Part shown: one piece after another, positions 1-12,688 of the stretch
Layout: each line of letters starts with the position of its first letter
Position numbering within the stretch: the stretch's first letter is position 1
Source of the DNA: Quercus robur
Taxonomy: Eukaryota; Streptophyta; Magnoliopsida; Fagales; Fagaceae
Direction: 5' to 3'
NCBI RefSeq assembly: GCF_932294415.1
Contig: NC_065535.1
Coordinates: forward strand, 88,180,862 to 88,244,861
Length of the DNA stretch: 64,000 nucleotides
Position numbers and translations under genes: made by a program
Notes under the pieces: generated by a model
Seen by the model: the letters and a program-made list of their open reading frames with translations, nothing else
Databases searched by the model: none
Told to the model about the DNA's origin: nothing

Positions 1-266
1 AAGGTAGAGAGGTTGGATAATCCCTATAAATAGAGTGATGGTTTTGTCTGATAGAGCATTTTTCTGACAGCATCTAGAAATTTCAAGATTTGGATTATTG
101 TTAAAACTTGAAAAGGCTAACAAGGTTCAGAGTCAACAATCCATGTTAACTATTGATCTATTCATAATTTCATATAACAAAGGGAAATCAAAGAGTTAAT
201 CAGCACATGAGGTAAGAATCATATATCCTGCAGAAGCAGCACAACTATGATATTTTAATATATCAC

Positions 267-358
267 CTATCTGCTGCTGTTTTCAAGATACGTTCGTTTT
301 CAGAGAGATTTTCACTTCTAGCTGACCATAATAAGTCAGATTTTTGTTGAGGTCCTTC
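267..358 (-). CDS. Copy A exon 5: segment just before MIF4G
   Basis: 92 bases between an ATTATCAG acceptor and a GATAG|GTGATA donor, encoding [20 protein letters not shown] and [11 protein letters not shown]. It matches exon 4 of copies B-D at 27141-27232, 37780-37871 and 48910-48995, and the [14 protein letters not shown] stretch upstream of MIF4G in plant eIF(iso)4G. Exon 1237-1305 ([20 protein letters not shown]) precedes it. The next exon should lie beyond the left edge. Confidence 0.68.
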
Positions 359-3312
359 CTGATAATTAAAACAACAGCAACAATTAAACTCAAGTATTCG
401 AAGTAAAGCCAAAGGAAAGCTACAAATACACAAAGGCATAATTTTGATGTAAAATTTGCCCAGAAAAAGAGGCAAAGGATAAATTGCTAATTCTGACATT
501 CATACATACTTTCAAAATTAAATGTTGACATTTCATTTAGACACAAGACCAAAAGTATCCATTCTAAAGCTATTTTATATACAGTATAACAGAGTCTATT
601 TCCTATCAGAAGTAAGGGAAGGATGTAAGCAAAGTTAAAAAGATCCAATTAATCATGCTTATATTCATGCATGTTTACAGCATGACCTACATACATACAT
701 GCATAGTCTCAATTCAGCCAATCAAAGAAGAGAAAGTGAATCTATGATAATATATCTTTCTTTTAAATCTTGACACTTGAGAGGTTGCACAACTCAGTAT
801 AGACTTTGTGATGGCTACAATGTTAAACTTTTGACTTCAGGATATAAATTAGTAATTTTATGAGTGTGTTTAGATTTTGCTTATTTTCAACACCTTATTT
901 GCATGGTGTTTATCAAAAAATACAATTTTTGATAATTTTTATGTTAAATGTGTTACACAAAAAGTTAAAAGTTAGATTATTTGCAAAAAAAAAAAAATTT
1001 AGACAAAAGGCAAAAAAACAAAAAAAATTTAAAGCAATTCCCCAACACACAATCACATGGTAATCTGTTTACCTCTAGTGACAAACTTTTAGCTTTTATG
1101 TACAACTTTTTAAAATCTAATTCTTTCTAATTTTTCAAAGTACAAGAATATTTCAGCGCATTTTCAATAAAAGCCATCAACAAAAAACTAAATAAACTGA
1201 TACTAAAGTAATATAAAGTGCTGAAAGTTTATTTACTTTTTTTCTTCTAGACAACCATCGGTTTCTGGTCTCCGGATTATTTGTCAAATGCTGATTAAAT
1301 TGTACCTAAAAAAATGAGAATATATGTTAGTAAATAAGATTTTTCTTTTGTTGAGAAGTGCAAGTAAGAAAGTTACGGAACCAACCAACCGACACTACAG
1401 TGTGTCCGATCGTGACAGTAAACTCATTAACAAAAAGTAAAAGATTCCTAGCACGTAAATTTCCTACTTAAAAGACCCAACCAACCAATACACCAATTTA
1501 ACACTAAATTTTATAACTTGGTAAACTGGCAGATCATGTAAGTTGTGAGGGAAAAAAAAAAGCCCTGTTCATGAAATCTAATATAAGACATATGGCAAGT
1601 GGTGTCATATTGGGTCTAGTATACTGGATACTAAATCCAAGCCATGTTCAAGAAAAATAATAATAGGTCCATATAAAGAGTGGCGGGCAGAAAGCATTAA
1701 TATGAGCATGTGTGCTATTTTTATCACATGTCCGCATCGTGTTGACTCTAGCGCATTGGAGCTAAGTCTTACTCTTATGAAATGGGGTATGAAAGCTTAG
1801 GGGCTTGTTTTTTTAAAGGGTATTCTTAGGGACCCGAACACAAAATCCTGCAGTGTTTCACTATTTAAGAGTATATAATCTAAAAGATTCACTAATAATA
1901 GTTACGTAATAATACAAGTTAGTATGAGATTTGACGATAAGTACTGACCATCTTACTCTTAGTAACATCCGAGTGAGGCTTAACATTAGATGCCACTAAT
2001 TCCGGAAACATATCTAGCTCTCGTGGCTGCATTGTTGCTTCTTGGATGTTGTTTGGATTTTGCTTTGAAGGCATTGTAGTTTTTTTTGTCGATGGTGTAG
2101 AGCTGGTACTCCTGCCTGTTCTCTGAGCTCTAAGCCCTGCTTCCTTGGCCTTGTGCTTTCTACCTTGAAGGTGTTCATTCAAAGCTCTCTCACTTAAGGC
2201 ACTAAACTGACAGATAGCACAACTCCACTCCTCCTTGGGTCTCTTCTTTATACCAAATGGTGGGAGCTCACTAGTGCCCCCTGCAGATGCGGTTTCAGCT
2301 TTCCGCTTTGCTCCAGAAATATTTGGAGTGGGCTTAGCCTGCAATAGAATACTCAAACACAGTACATAAGAGGAAACTCTGGTATATAATCACCTGGTGA
2401 ATAGTGAAACCTCAAGCATCATTTCTCATGTAAATCCCACCCTCCACATTTAACAGTATAGGATAAATCTAACTACCAATTACCTTATTTTAAGCAATTT
2501 AACAAGAAATATAATGTTTTGGAAATTTGACCAGATCTGAACATTGGAAAGGAGAACTAAGGATTTAGCATGAAGTATTTTTTATTATAGAGTTGGGGAA
2601 AGTCGCTATATGTCATTTCTCAAAGGGGAAATCCAGGTCCTACCCATAACACTTTCATCAACCACACGGTCCACACCCAATTCAACAATAACCAAGCCCT
2701 AGTTCCAAAATTTTGGGACCGGCTACAAATTCTCTATAGACTAGTCAAGATCAGCCACATGTATTGTTTTCCGCCATTCTATTCTATTTTGGAGTTATAC
2801 TATCTATTACTTCTTTAACTGATATGTCATTTTCACTCACTTTAACAAAACTTTTGGTATTTCAATAAATATTTCGTTCACTCAACTTAAATTAACTTAC
2901 TCTTTCTCATTGTCACATTAATCACTCTCCTCTAAACATAACCAAACTATCTCAAGCGACTCTCCCTTAACAGGGGACTCCCTATCTTTAACATTGTGTT
3001 TGAATGAAGAAATTGTTAAATACACAGAATTTTACAAATGACAGGGTTTACATCTCCATCATTTACAAATTTCATTATTTGGATGTAATGTGAGAATAAT
3101 ACTTCATATACTACAGAGACATCGTTTTGCACATGCCATCATTTTGCATAAACCACCATTAAGGAAAAAAACCAATCATCTTCAATCAGATTTAAACCCA
3201 TCATTTTTACAACCACCCTCTCTCATGGTTGTGCTCCAATCTGTTCTACACTAAATCTTCCTTCTCCCCCTTCCTCTTTTTCTAATCTTCTCTCTCACTT
3301 GACTTACATGGC

Positions 3313-3343
<31 letters not shown>

Positions 3344-6300
3344 CTTACTTGATTGATGGTGGTGGCACAGGGTGGTTTGGCAGTAGCTCCTGGCAATAGC
3401 TGTAAGTAGGTTTGGGTTGGGGAGGGCTTATTCTAGGATTTGGGCTTTCACAACCGCGTTCAATGGTCATGGGTGATGGTTTTGCGATGGGTTCTGTTAA
3501 TCAAACTTACAACAGTCAGTAATATGAGCGGTTTTGATTTGTTCCTTGAACAATCATGGTTTTACTGTTGTGGGTGTTTAGGCTGGGATTTGCCTGATTA
3601 AGGTGGAATTTGTGGTTGGGATTTTGGCCTTACAAATTTTGGCCAAAATTTTTTGAGGAAATTTTAATTTTCCACCTTTACAGCCAATCTCAGAATTTTC
3701 AGTTAACAGAACTTAAAATGCAGGCTTAACCTCAAATTCTAGGCTTCTAGCTACAAATACCTTGCCCAAACACACAGTAATTGGATTTCCTCATTTTGAA
3801 TCATATGTTTACTTTTATTTACTTATCATCTGAACACTTTCAATTCAGCTACACTCATTTATGAATATGTTACTTCTTAACAACCAACATTCAATACACT
3901 TGAGCATAGCTTATCTAGATTCTAGTAACTTTCTTATAAAAATTTTCCAACTTAATAGGTTTTTTACCACACAACACTCCCTATATGCTTGTCTACTTCA
4001 TCCACCTTGTTGTTATTCTATAATTCACAATGTCTTAAATCCCTGTGTCTTTATAAATTATTTATCCAAGATATCAAAATCTTTCGCTCTTAGGTATCTC
4101 TTGGCCATCAAGTCTTACAGACTCTTCATCTTTTTTCTACTTTTACTAAAGTTTTTTTTTTTTTAATAAGTAATGGACTTGTATTAATCAGAAGTCCAAG
4201 TACACCAAGAGTGTACATAGATAACAGTACATCAAACACATAAATTACAAAGATAAAGCATTTCTAAAAAATTAGAACAAGGAGAAAGATTGTGAAGAAG
4301 AAAAGATTGGAATTCTGAAATAGACCGTTCCTTCCCTTTGAAACATCTTGAGTTCCATTCTCACCAAATACACCATAAGGACACAATGTAGGATAGCCCT
4401 CCATAAATCAATGCTCCAAAATTCTAAAGTGTCTCACCAAAATTCTAACTTGACATTAATTCTACGTCTAGTTCCATGCACTAAAACTATATCATCTACA
4501 AAGGGCATATACACCAAGCGACTTCCTCTTGAATTGATTCAGTGAGCTTCTCCATCACTAATGCAAAGAAATATTGACTTAATGATGATTCTTGGTGCAA
4601 ATCTAAAGTCATAGGAAACTCATATGTGATGCCTCCTTTTATTATCACACAAGTTACAGCTCCGTCATACATATTCTTAATCAACTTAATACACTTAATA
4701 TATAAAGATCTTTACTTTTTATATTTTTCCCTTAGGAGTCTAAATACGAAAATTGCTTCCGTGGTAGATAGCCCCAGTATTAAACCAAACTGATTCTCCG
4801 TTGTTCAGTGTCTTAACCTATATTCAATCACTGCCCCAAATTTTTATAACATAACTCATTAGTTTAATTCCTCGGTAATTTGCAAGTTTTGAATATCTTC
4901 CTTGCTCTCGTAAATAGGTATTAGATTACTTTACCTGCTCATCAAAATTCTTTGAACAAACCTATGATTTATATTCTCAATTGGGTTACTCAATTCATGC
5001 TAATCTTTTGTATTGCTTCCATTAAAAAGTTTATTACAATAATTTTTCATCTCTTTTTAAAAAGCTCTTTTATGCAATTGAAACTGTTCAAGTCTCTTCT
5101 TTTCGTTTCCCTTGTTTTGGCATGGTCATAAATGTTCTTTTCTTCATCATTCATCCCCAACTTGCTATACAACTTACTATATAATTTGCTTAGCCTCTTG
5201 GACAACTTTTTTTGCTTTACTCTTCACCACTATATTATTTTCACAACCCAAATTTTCTCTACATCTAGGTAGGCTTTCATAGCTCCTTTGTAATCTAATT
5301 GGTGCTTGAACCTCCATATTCCACCCCAAAGTCTCCTTAGTTGGTCGCCCAAATCCTTTACATTCTCCAAAAATTTCGTTAGCCACTCCTTTAATACAAG
5401 TAGACATGTCATTCCATCTTATCATCATCTTTGTCTAAATTTCACTTTCCTTCTTTGATCATTTTATCTTTAAACACAATTTGTTTCTTCCCCTTCAAAC
5501 CCCACCATCTTATCCTTGGATTTCTTTGTCCTTCTTCTAATGCAAATATCTAGTACCACCAACCTATGGTAAGTAATAATCTATTCTGGTATACCTTATA
5601 ATCATTACAACATCAATCCTTAGTTCCAAATTTTTGGAGTTGGCTATGGGACTAAGCCTTAGACCTAAATCATTACAACATCTCATGATGAAATTTATTT
5701 GACTAATGATTGTCCCATTTTTGAAGATAATTAAGTGTGATTCCCTCTTCTTGAACCAAGTGTTAGCTAAAATCCAATCATACATTGTTACAAAAATATT
5801 TAGGTCTCCTCCAATAAAAATCTTTTTCACATTTGGTAAACCTTAAATCAATTCAACCATATCCTCCCCAAATTTTTGCTTTATGTATTCTTCCAATCTT
5901 ATTTGAGGAGCATAAGCACTAATTAGGTTAATGGTCTCTTCTCCTAGGATAAGTTTTATTAACATGATTCTATCTCTTATCTCCTAACCTCAGCAAGTTT
6001 TTTTTTTTAAGACTTTTAACCATGATTATATATACCCCATTTTCAATCTTATCTTGTATGTTCAAAATCTGTAGATTTCTCACCTACCCATTCAATCCCC
6101 AAAAGACATTATATTAATATATTTCTTCTCCATCTAGTCATTGTATATACTATTTCCATTAGTTTCCCTTATAAAAGACCCTATATTCTAAGGCTCTGGT
6201 TGGTTGGGAGAATGGAAAATGTTAGGAGGATAGAGAAGTTGAAGAATAAAAAATATTTGTGTTTGATAGAAAGGATGGAAAAGTTGAAGGATTGAGAGTA

Positions 6301-9300
6301 AATTACTATTATGGCCTCATTATAAAAAGTAGAAGGATGGAATGTGGGGATAATTTTCCATTTTTCTTCTCAACAACATTTTCCTAGCTCTTTTTCCCCC
6401 AATTTGGAAGGAAAAAAACTGATGAGCCTAGGTGGAAAAATCCATCCGCCCCATTTTCTTTCCTCTCCTTTTTTCACTCCAACCAAACAATAGAAAATCA
6501 CATTTTTCTCTCCTTTTTCCTTCCACTTTTATCATCCTCCCCCTTTTCACCCCAACCAAACATAGCACAAGTGCAAACATCCTATTTTCTTGGACTAGAT
6601 TATTTACCCGCATTTGTTCACCAAAGTGTGGTCACTTTGGCCCATCTTTTACTAACCCTTGCCTGTTTTTCACTACATCCGGGGTTCAGTGAAGGACACC
6701 CTAACATGTATCTATAATGCATTCATAATAGAGTGACTACATTTTATGATGAACATCAACCTATGGCAACCTTTATCCTTTTTAAAGCTTAAGACCAATT
6801 GTGAACCAAATATATGACACACAACACATACACAGACAAAGTTATCACCTACAAAAAATAAAAGGTAAAAGTGGATTTCACAGGTTTTATTCTTAAGACG
6901 GAGATTGAGGCAGCAAAGTTGGTGCACAGGAAAGATGCTGCACACCGAAAAGCTGTCTCTAAGGTCAAAGGGAAGAGGGAGTTGAGGAATTTGATTTCCT
7001 CGGTTAATTATGATGGGAGATAGTTTCCTTTTCTTTGATTTTTTTGACTGAGGTTGTAGTAGGGAGTCTACAGTTTCAATGAAGTTAAGAATGGTGTCAT
7101 GGAATGTTCAAGGTTTGAATGATTCGCAGAAATGTTTGATAGTAAGAAATTTATTACGAGAATGGAACTGTGATGTAGTTTGCCTTCAAAAAACCAAGCT
7201 TGCAGGCATGGATAGACAGTTGATTTGCAGTTTATGGAGTTGTCCCTATGTAGACTGGGTAGCTTTGGATGCGGTTCAAACAGCTGGTGGGGTTTTGACG
7301 ATGTGGGATAGAAGGGCTTTAGAAAAGTTGGAGGTAATAGTGGGTCAATTTTCTGTCTCAATTCGGTGGCAGGGTTTGGGGGATGGTTTTATTTGGGCAT
7401 GCTCTGGGGTTTATGGCCCAAATAATAATAACTTGAGGGGGCAGATGTGGGATGAGCTAATTGGAATTCAGCAACTTTGGGAAGTTCTATGGTGCTACAT
7501 AGGGGATTTCAACATTGTTCGGTTCCCAAGTAAACGGCTGGGGGATTACATCTTACCCCAGCTATGGAGAATTTTTCTGAGTTCATTGAGGAGCTTAGCT
7601 TGATAGATTTTCCATTGGAAGGAGGGAGTTACACATGGTCGAGTGGTTCAGATCAGCCTTCGATGTCTAGGATAGACAGGGTTCTGGTTTCTAATGATTG
7701 GGAGGATCACTTTCCGGATATGACCCAACGAGTTTTATCTCGTCCCATTTCAGACCACTTCCCCATATTAGTGAAGGCAGGAGGGATCTAAAGGGGGAAA
7801 AGTCCTTTTAGGTTCGAGAACATGTGGCTAAAAATGGATGGATTCAAAGATAGGGTTCATTCTTGGTGGAATCGATACTCCTTCTTAGGTACTCCCAGTT
7901 TTGTTCTTGCCAATTGCCAAGAAGCTGAAGGCATTGAAGGAAGATATTATTCAGTGGAACCGGAGTGAGTTTGGAAATGTAGAACGTCAGAAAAAAGATT
8001 TGTTGGAGGCTTTGAAATTATTGGATGTTAAGGAAGGGGAACTTGGCCTTTCTGAAGTGGAGTTAGGTGAGAGGGCGTTGTTGAGATCTCAAATATAGAA
8101 CCTTCTCTCATTGGAAGAAGTCTCGTGGAGACAGAAATCGAGGATGCTTTGTATTAAGGAAGGAGATAATAATACCAATTCTTCCACAAGGTGGCCAATT
8201 CACGGAGAAGGTATAATCATATTAGTATGTTGGAGGTGAATGGGGTTACCTATGAGGATGAATCCGAGATGGCAGACCAAGCTGTACAGTTTTATAAAAG
8301 CTTGTACAAGGAGACAGAGGAGTGGAGGCCTTTTGTGAAAGGTTTGGAGTTAGATCAGATTGAGAGGTTGGACAGGGACTGGCTTGAACGGAGGTTTGAA
8401 CAGGAGGAGGTTCTTCGAGTTGTCAAAGAGTTGGAGGGAGATAAAGCTCCAGGTCCTGATGGTTTCTCTTTGGCTTTCTTTCACCATTGTTGGGGAGTTG
8501 TGGAAAGAGATGTCTTAGCCGTGTTTGAAGAGTTTTATCAACACAGTAAGTTTGAAAAATCTCTTAATGCAACTTTCATAGCCTTAATCCCTAAGAAGAA
8601 TGATGCCTCTAATATTTGAGATTTCAAACCTATTAGTTTGGTGGGGAGTGTTTACAAGATTTTGGCTAAGGTGTTGGCAAACCGCTTGAAAGAGGTTTTG
8701 GATGAGCTGATATCTGAGTCTCAGAATAGTTTCATGGGTGGTAAACAGATTCTTGATTCAATTCTCATTGCTAATGAGTGTGTTGATAGTAGGATGAAGA
8801 GTAAGATTCCGGAGGTTATTTGTAAATTAGATATTGAGAAAGCCTATGATCATGTGAACTGGGAGGCTCTTCTTGATTTGTTGAGGAGAATGGGATTTGG
8901 GGTGAGGTGGATCCACACATACATATCTACTGTCCAATTCTCTGTCTTGTTTAATGGGTCTCCAGCTGATTTTTTTGGGAGTTTGAGGGGTCTAAGACAA
9001 GGGGACCTGCTATCCCCCATGTTGTTTCTGGTTATGATGGAGGTCCTCAGCAAGATGATGAAAAAAGCTGAAGGGGCTGGTTTGCTTCAAGGCTTTAGGG
9101 CTGATGGTAGACGGGGTGGAGGGGTATGTGTCTTGCATCTTTTGTTTACGGATGACATGATTCTGTTTTGCGATGCAAATGAGGAGCAAATTCTACATGT
9201 TCAGATGCTTCTTCTTTGTTTCCAAGCAGTGACAGGTTTAAAGGTTAATTCGCTAAAGAGTGAGATGGTTCCCATTGGGGAGGTTCCTAATATCCATATC

Positions 9301-12300
9301 TTGGCTAAGATTTTGGGATGCCGGATCGGGTCTTTGCCTATGACCTATCTTGGTATGCCATTGGGGGCGTCTCACAAGTCTTCTACTATTTGGAATCCTA
9401 TCTTGGAAAATATTGAGCGTAAGTTGGCCTGTTGGAAGAAGTTGTATTTGTCCAAAGGAGGAAGACTAACGTTGCTTAAAAGCACGTTATCTAGTCTTCC
9501 CACTTATTATTTATCCCTTTTTACCATTCCTATGCATGTGGCCAATAAAATTGAGAGGCTGCAAAGGGATTTCTTGTGGGGGGACTCCAAGACTCATTTG
9601 GTGGGATGGGACAAGGTGTGTACATCTTTGAAAAACGGTGGGTTAAGAGTAAGAAAATTAACTACTTTTAATAAAGCCTTACTAGGGAAGTGGTTATGGC
9701 GATATGGGATTGAGGAGACAAGGCTTTGGAGAAGGGTTGTAGCCCTTAAGTTTGGGGAAGAATGGGGGGGATGGACTTCTAAGCTAGGTAGAGGGGTTCA
9801 TGGGAGTGGCTTGTGGAGAAGTATCTGCATGGGATGGGAGGATTTTAGCAAGAATATTCGCTTTGAGGTAGGGGTGGGAGATAGAGTGAAGCTTTGGACA
9901 AATCAATGGTGTGGGGATTCTCCACTTAAATCGACTTTTCCAAGTGTGTATGGGATTGCATCCAATAAAAAGGCATCGGTGGCTTCTTCTCTCGAATGGT
10001 TGGGGATAGAGGATCGGAGAAGCTGAGATGTTCATTTTACTCGGAGACCAAATGATTGGGAAATGGGTGGTGTGGATGATTTTCTCCGTACCTTGGGCTC
10101 AAATCTACCTCCTACTGAGAACGGAGATCGTATGCAATGGAAGTTGACAAAGAATAGGGATTTTGATGTCCGATCGTTTTACAATAAGTTGAAAAGCCCC
10201 TTGCCCATCATTTTTCCTTGGAAAGGTGTTTGGAAGATTAAGGCTCCGCGGCGTGTTTCCTTCTTTGTGTGGACTACTGTGTGGGATAGGATCCTTACAG
10301 GTGATAATTTGAGGGGTAGAGGGATGGATTTTGTCGACCGGTGTATCATGTACCATAGTAATGGGGAGACGATGGATCATTTGTTACTACATTGTGGTAA
10401 GGATCGGTTGTGGAGTTTGGTGTTTAGATCTTTTGGGTTTTCTTGGGTCTTGCCAAGATCGGTTGCGGATACTTTATTTGGTTGGTGGAATTGGCCTAGA
10501 AAGCATTTGTCTAGCATTTGGAATTTAGCTCCTTTATGCTTGATGTGGTGTCTTTGGAGGGAGTGAAATAGGAGGACATTTGAGGACATGGAGAGTTTGA
10601 ATAACCAATGGCTTTTTTCAGTGGCTCTCTGTTTGACAAGTCTAGGGCTTGGGGATTCACCTCTAGTGATTCTCTCCCTATGTTCCTTAGCTCTCTCTTG
10701 TGTATTTAGTATCTTTTCCTTTCTTTTTCTTTTTTCTCTTTCTTTTCCCTTTGTATTTTTCTCTCTGCCTTATGTTTTTCTGCATAAGGTAGTTTTCTTC
10801 AATATATATCTTTTTTACTTATCAAAAAAAGAAAATATGCTCATTACTGCCTACATTTAAAACTAAGGAGTGCATTTGAGGGATTGCTTGGAAAAAGAAT
10901 ATGGAAAATGTCAATGACTCTGACAGTGGGTTCCTCTATCATCTAGCACTATAACTGTGTCAGGCCTAAAATGACAACAGATAATTTTCATTAATCACTT
11001 CCATGTACTACGAAGCAAATAAGGTAACAGTTCCATGAAAATCAACTTGTAATGTCATAAAGTGAATTCAAATCAAATTGTGATTCACGTTGTATTTAGG
11101 AGGATACTTTAAAATGTTCAATCTATTAAAAAAATAGGATATTAGATGCACATAAAAATAGATTGTTGATTGTTTAAATTCATACAATTACCCTAAAATT
11201 TAAAATAAGCCTTAAGATTTAGTAGGTTATACCATATCTTGTTCATTTCGTAATCTAGAGCCTGAAAATGTCACTCACATGTGGAATTTGACACATGACA
11301 CATAAGCGAATTAATTTTTTTGGAATTTTTTTTTTTTTTAAGATTTAGGCACACACATTGATGCGGGAGATGCAAGAATATTTTTATTTAGTATTATTTA
11401 TGTTTGCAAGTCAATTGTATTTTTATGTTTTAGGTCCTAGTAGTTTATTAAGCTATTAGTATTTTAATTTGGATGCAAGGTTATTTTTGTAATAAGACAA
11501 TTAGGGTTTCCTAGGCCGATTAGAACTAAGATTTAGCAATCCTTTATAGGCAATTTATTGTACTCCTCGAGGAGATAGTTGATATTTTGATGAATGAAAA
11601 AATGGTCATTTGGTCTCTTTTGGTCTGGTGCTGACTCCAGGTCCATCCTAGGTGCTGACTTCTAGTGGTTTCCCCACTTGGTGTTAACTCCAAGTAAGGC
11701 CTAGGTGCTGACTCCTAGGTTATATCTCTTTATTTTATTGTTGTTTCAATTTTGTTCTGGTTGTCCTGCGTCACACACACGTGTATGTATATATTTTTAT
11801 AAGTAGACACTCATATATGAATTGATAAGATAGAGGATTAATTACACAACAATGAATAGGTTACACTTCCTCAAATTAACTTCTTCGGAAAAATTTGTAA
11901 AATAATACTTTTTTAACATTAATTACTTAAATTGCCATTGTTTTGAAGTTATTTGGGGATTTAGCCTTTTTCCTAAAATCATGTTTGAAAACATAATTTC
12001 ACAGAAGCTCATCCAATTGAGGACAATTTTAAGTAAAAATGTGTTTTGAAAACATTATTTTATAAATTAAAAAAAAAAACTACGTCCCCAAATAACTTCA
12101 AAGCAGTGTTAATTTAGATAATTATTATTAAAATAATATTATTTTACAAATTTCGTCTAACCTATTACATATACAAAACAAAACAAAAAGGAAAAAAGAA
12201 AAGAAAAAAGAAGCAATTACTTTTATCCATACTTCTTGTTAACATAGGATTTGAGGGTGTTAGTTTTTTTGACAGCATTAAGGATTTCAAATCATAAATC

Positions 12301-12651
12301 TTAAGATCTTTGAGACAATCATAGACTTCTATCAGAAAGGATTCATAACTAAGATTCTTTGCGTCCGACTTGCATGTGTTAAGCATGCCGCCAGCATTCA
12401 TCCTGAGCCAAAGGATTCATGACTAAGATTCTAATCATTTTGGTTAAATTATTTGATTCAATTTGTAAATCATAGGATTTTGACAACTATAATTTTATAA
12501 TCATATTTGTCAAAATCTTATGATTTGCAAAAAGAATTCTTTCAACTTTAGCCAAAATAATTTGAACAACAGTTATAAATCCGTTGTAGGAGAATCCTTC
12601 AGTTTTCTCTTTGAACTTAAGATAACTTGAATTTTGAATACCATTAAAGGC

Positions 12652-12688
<37 letters not shown>

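Larger units (their letters stand above)
6860..10830 (+). mobile_element. L1-type LINE, 5'-truncated, inactive
   Basis: This holds the tail of ORF1 (6871-7023), a 55-base spacer, then ORF2 from 7079. ORF2 carries an AP-endonuclease, reverse transcriptase and zf-RVT segment in correct order. The element ends at a short A-rich tail (about 10820-10840) with no long poly(A). I saw no convincing target duplication. It lies in copy A intron 2, antisense to that gene. Confidence 0.82.

Noticed and set aside
263..499. 78-residue minus-strand open frame as a stand-alone gene
   Set aside because: Only 267-358 is coding; the rest is intron read-through, shown by the conserved acceptor and by matching exons in B-D.
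3861..4166. 101-residue Leu/Phe-rich frame
   Set aside because: Ends in a poly-T run and shows no homology I recognise.
6820..6860. Target duplication for the L1-type LINE at 6860-10830
   Set aside because: I compared its flanks and found only short A-rich matches, not a convincing repeat.
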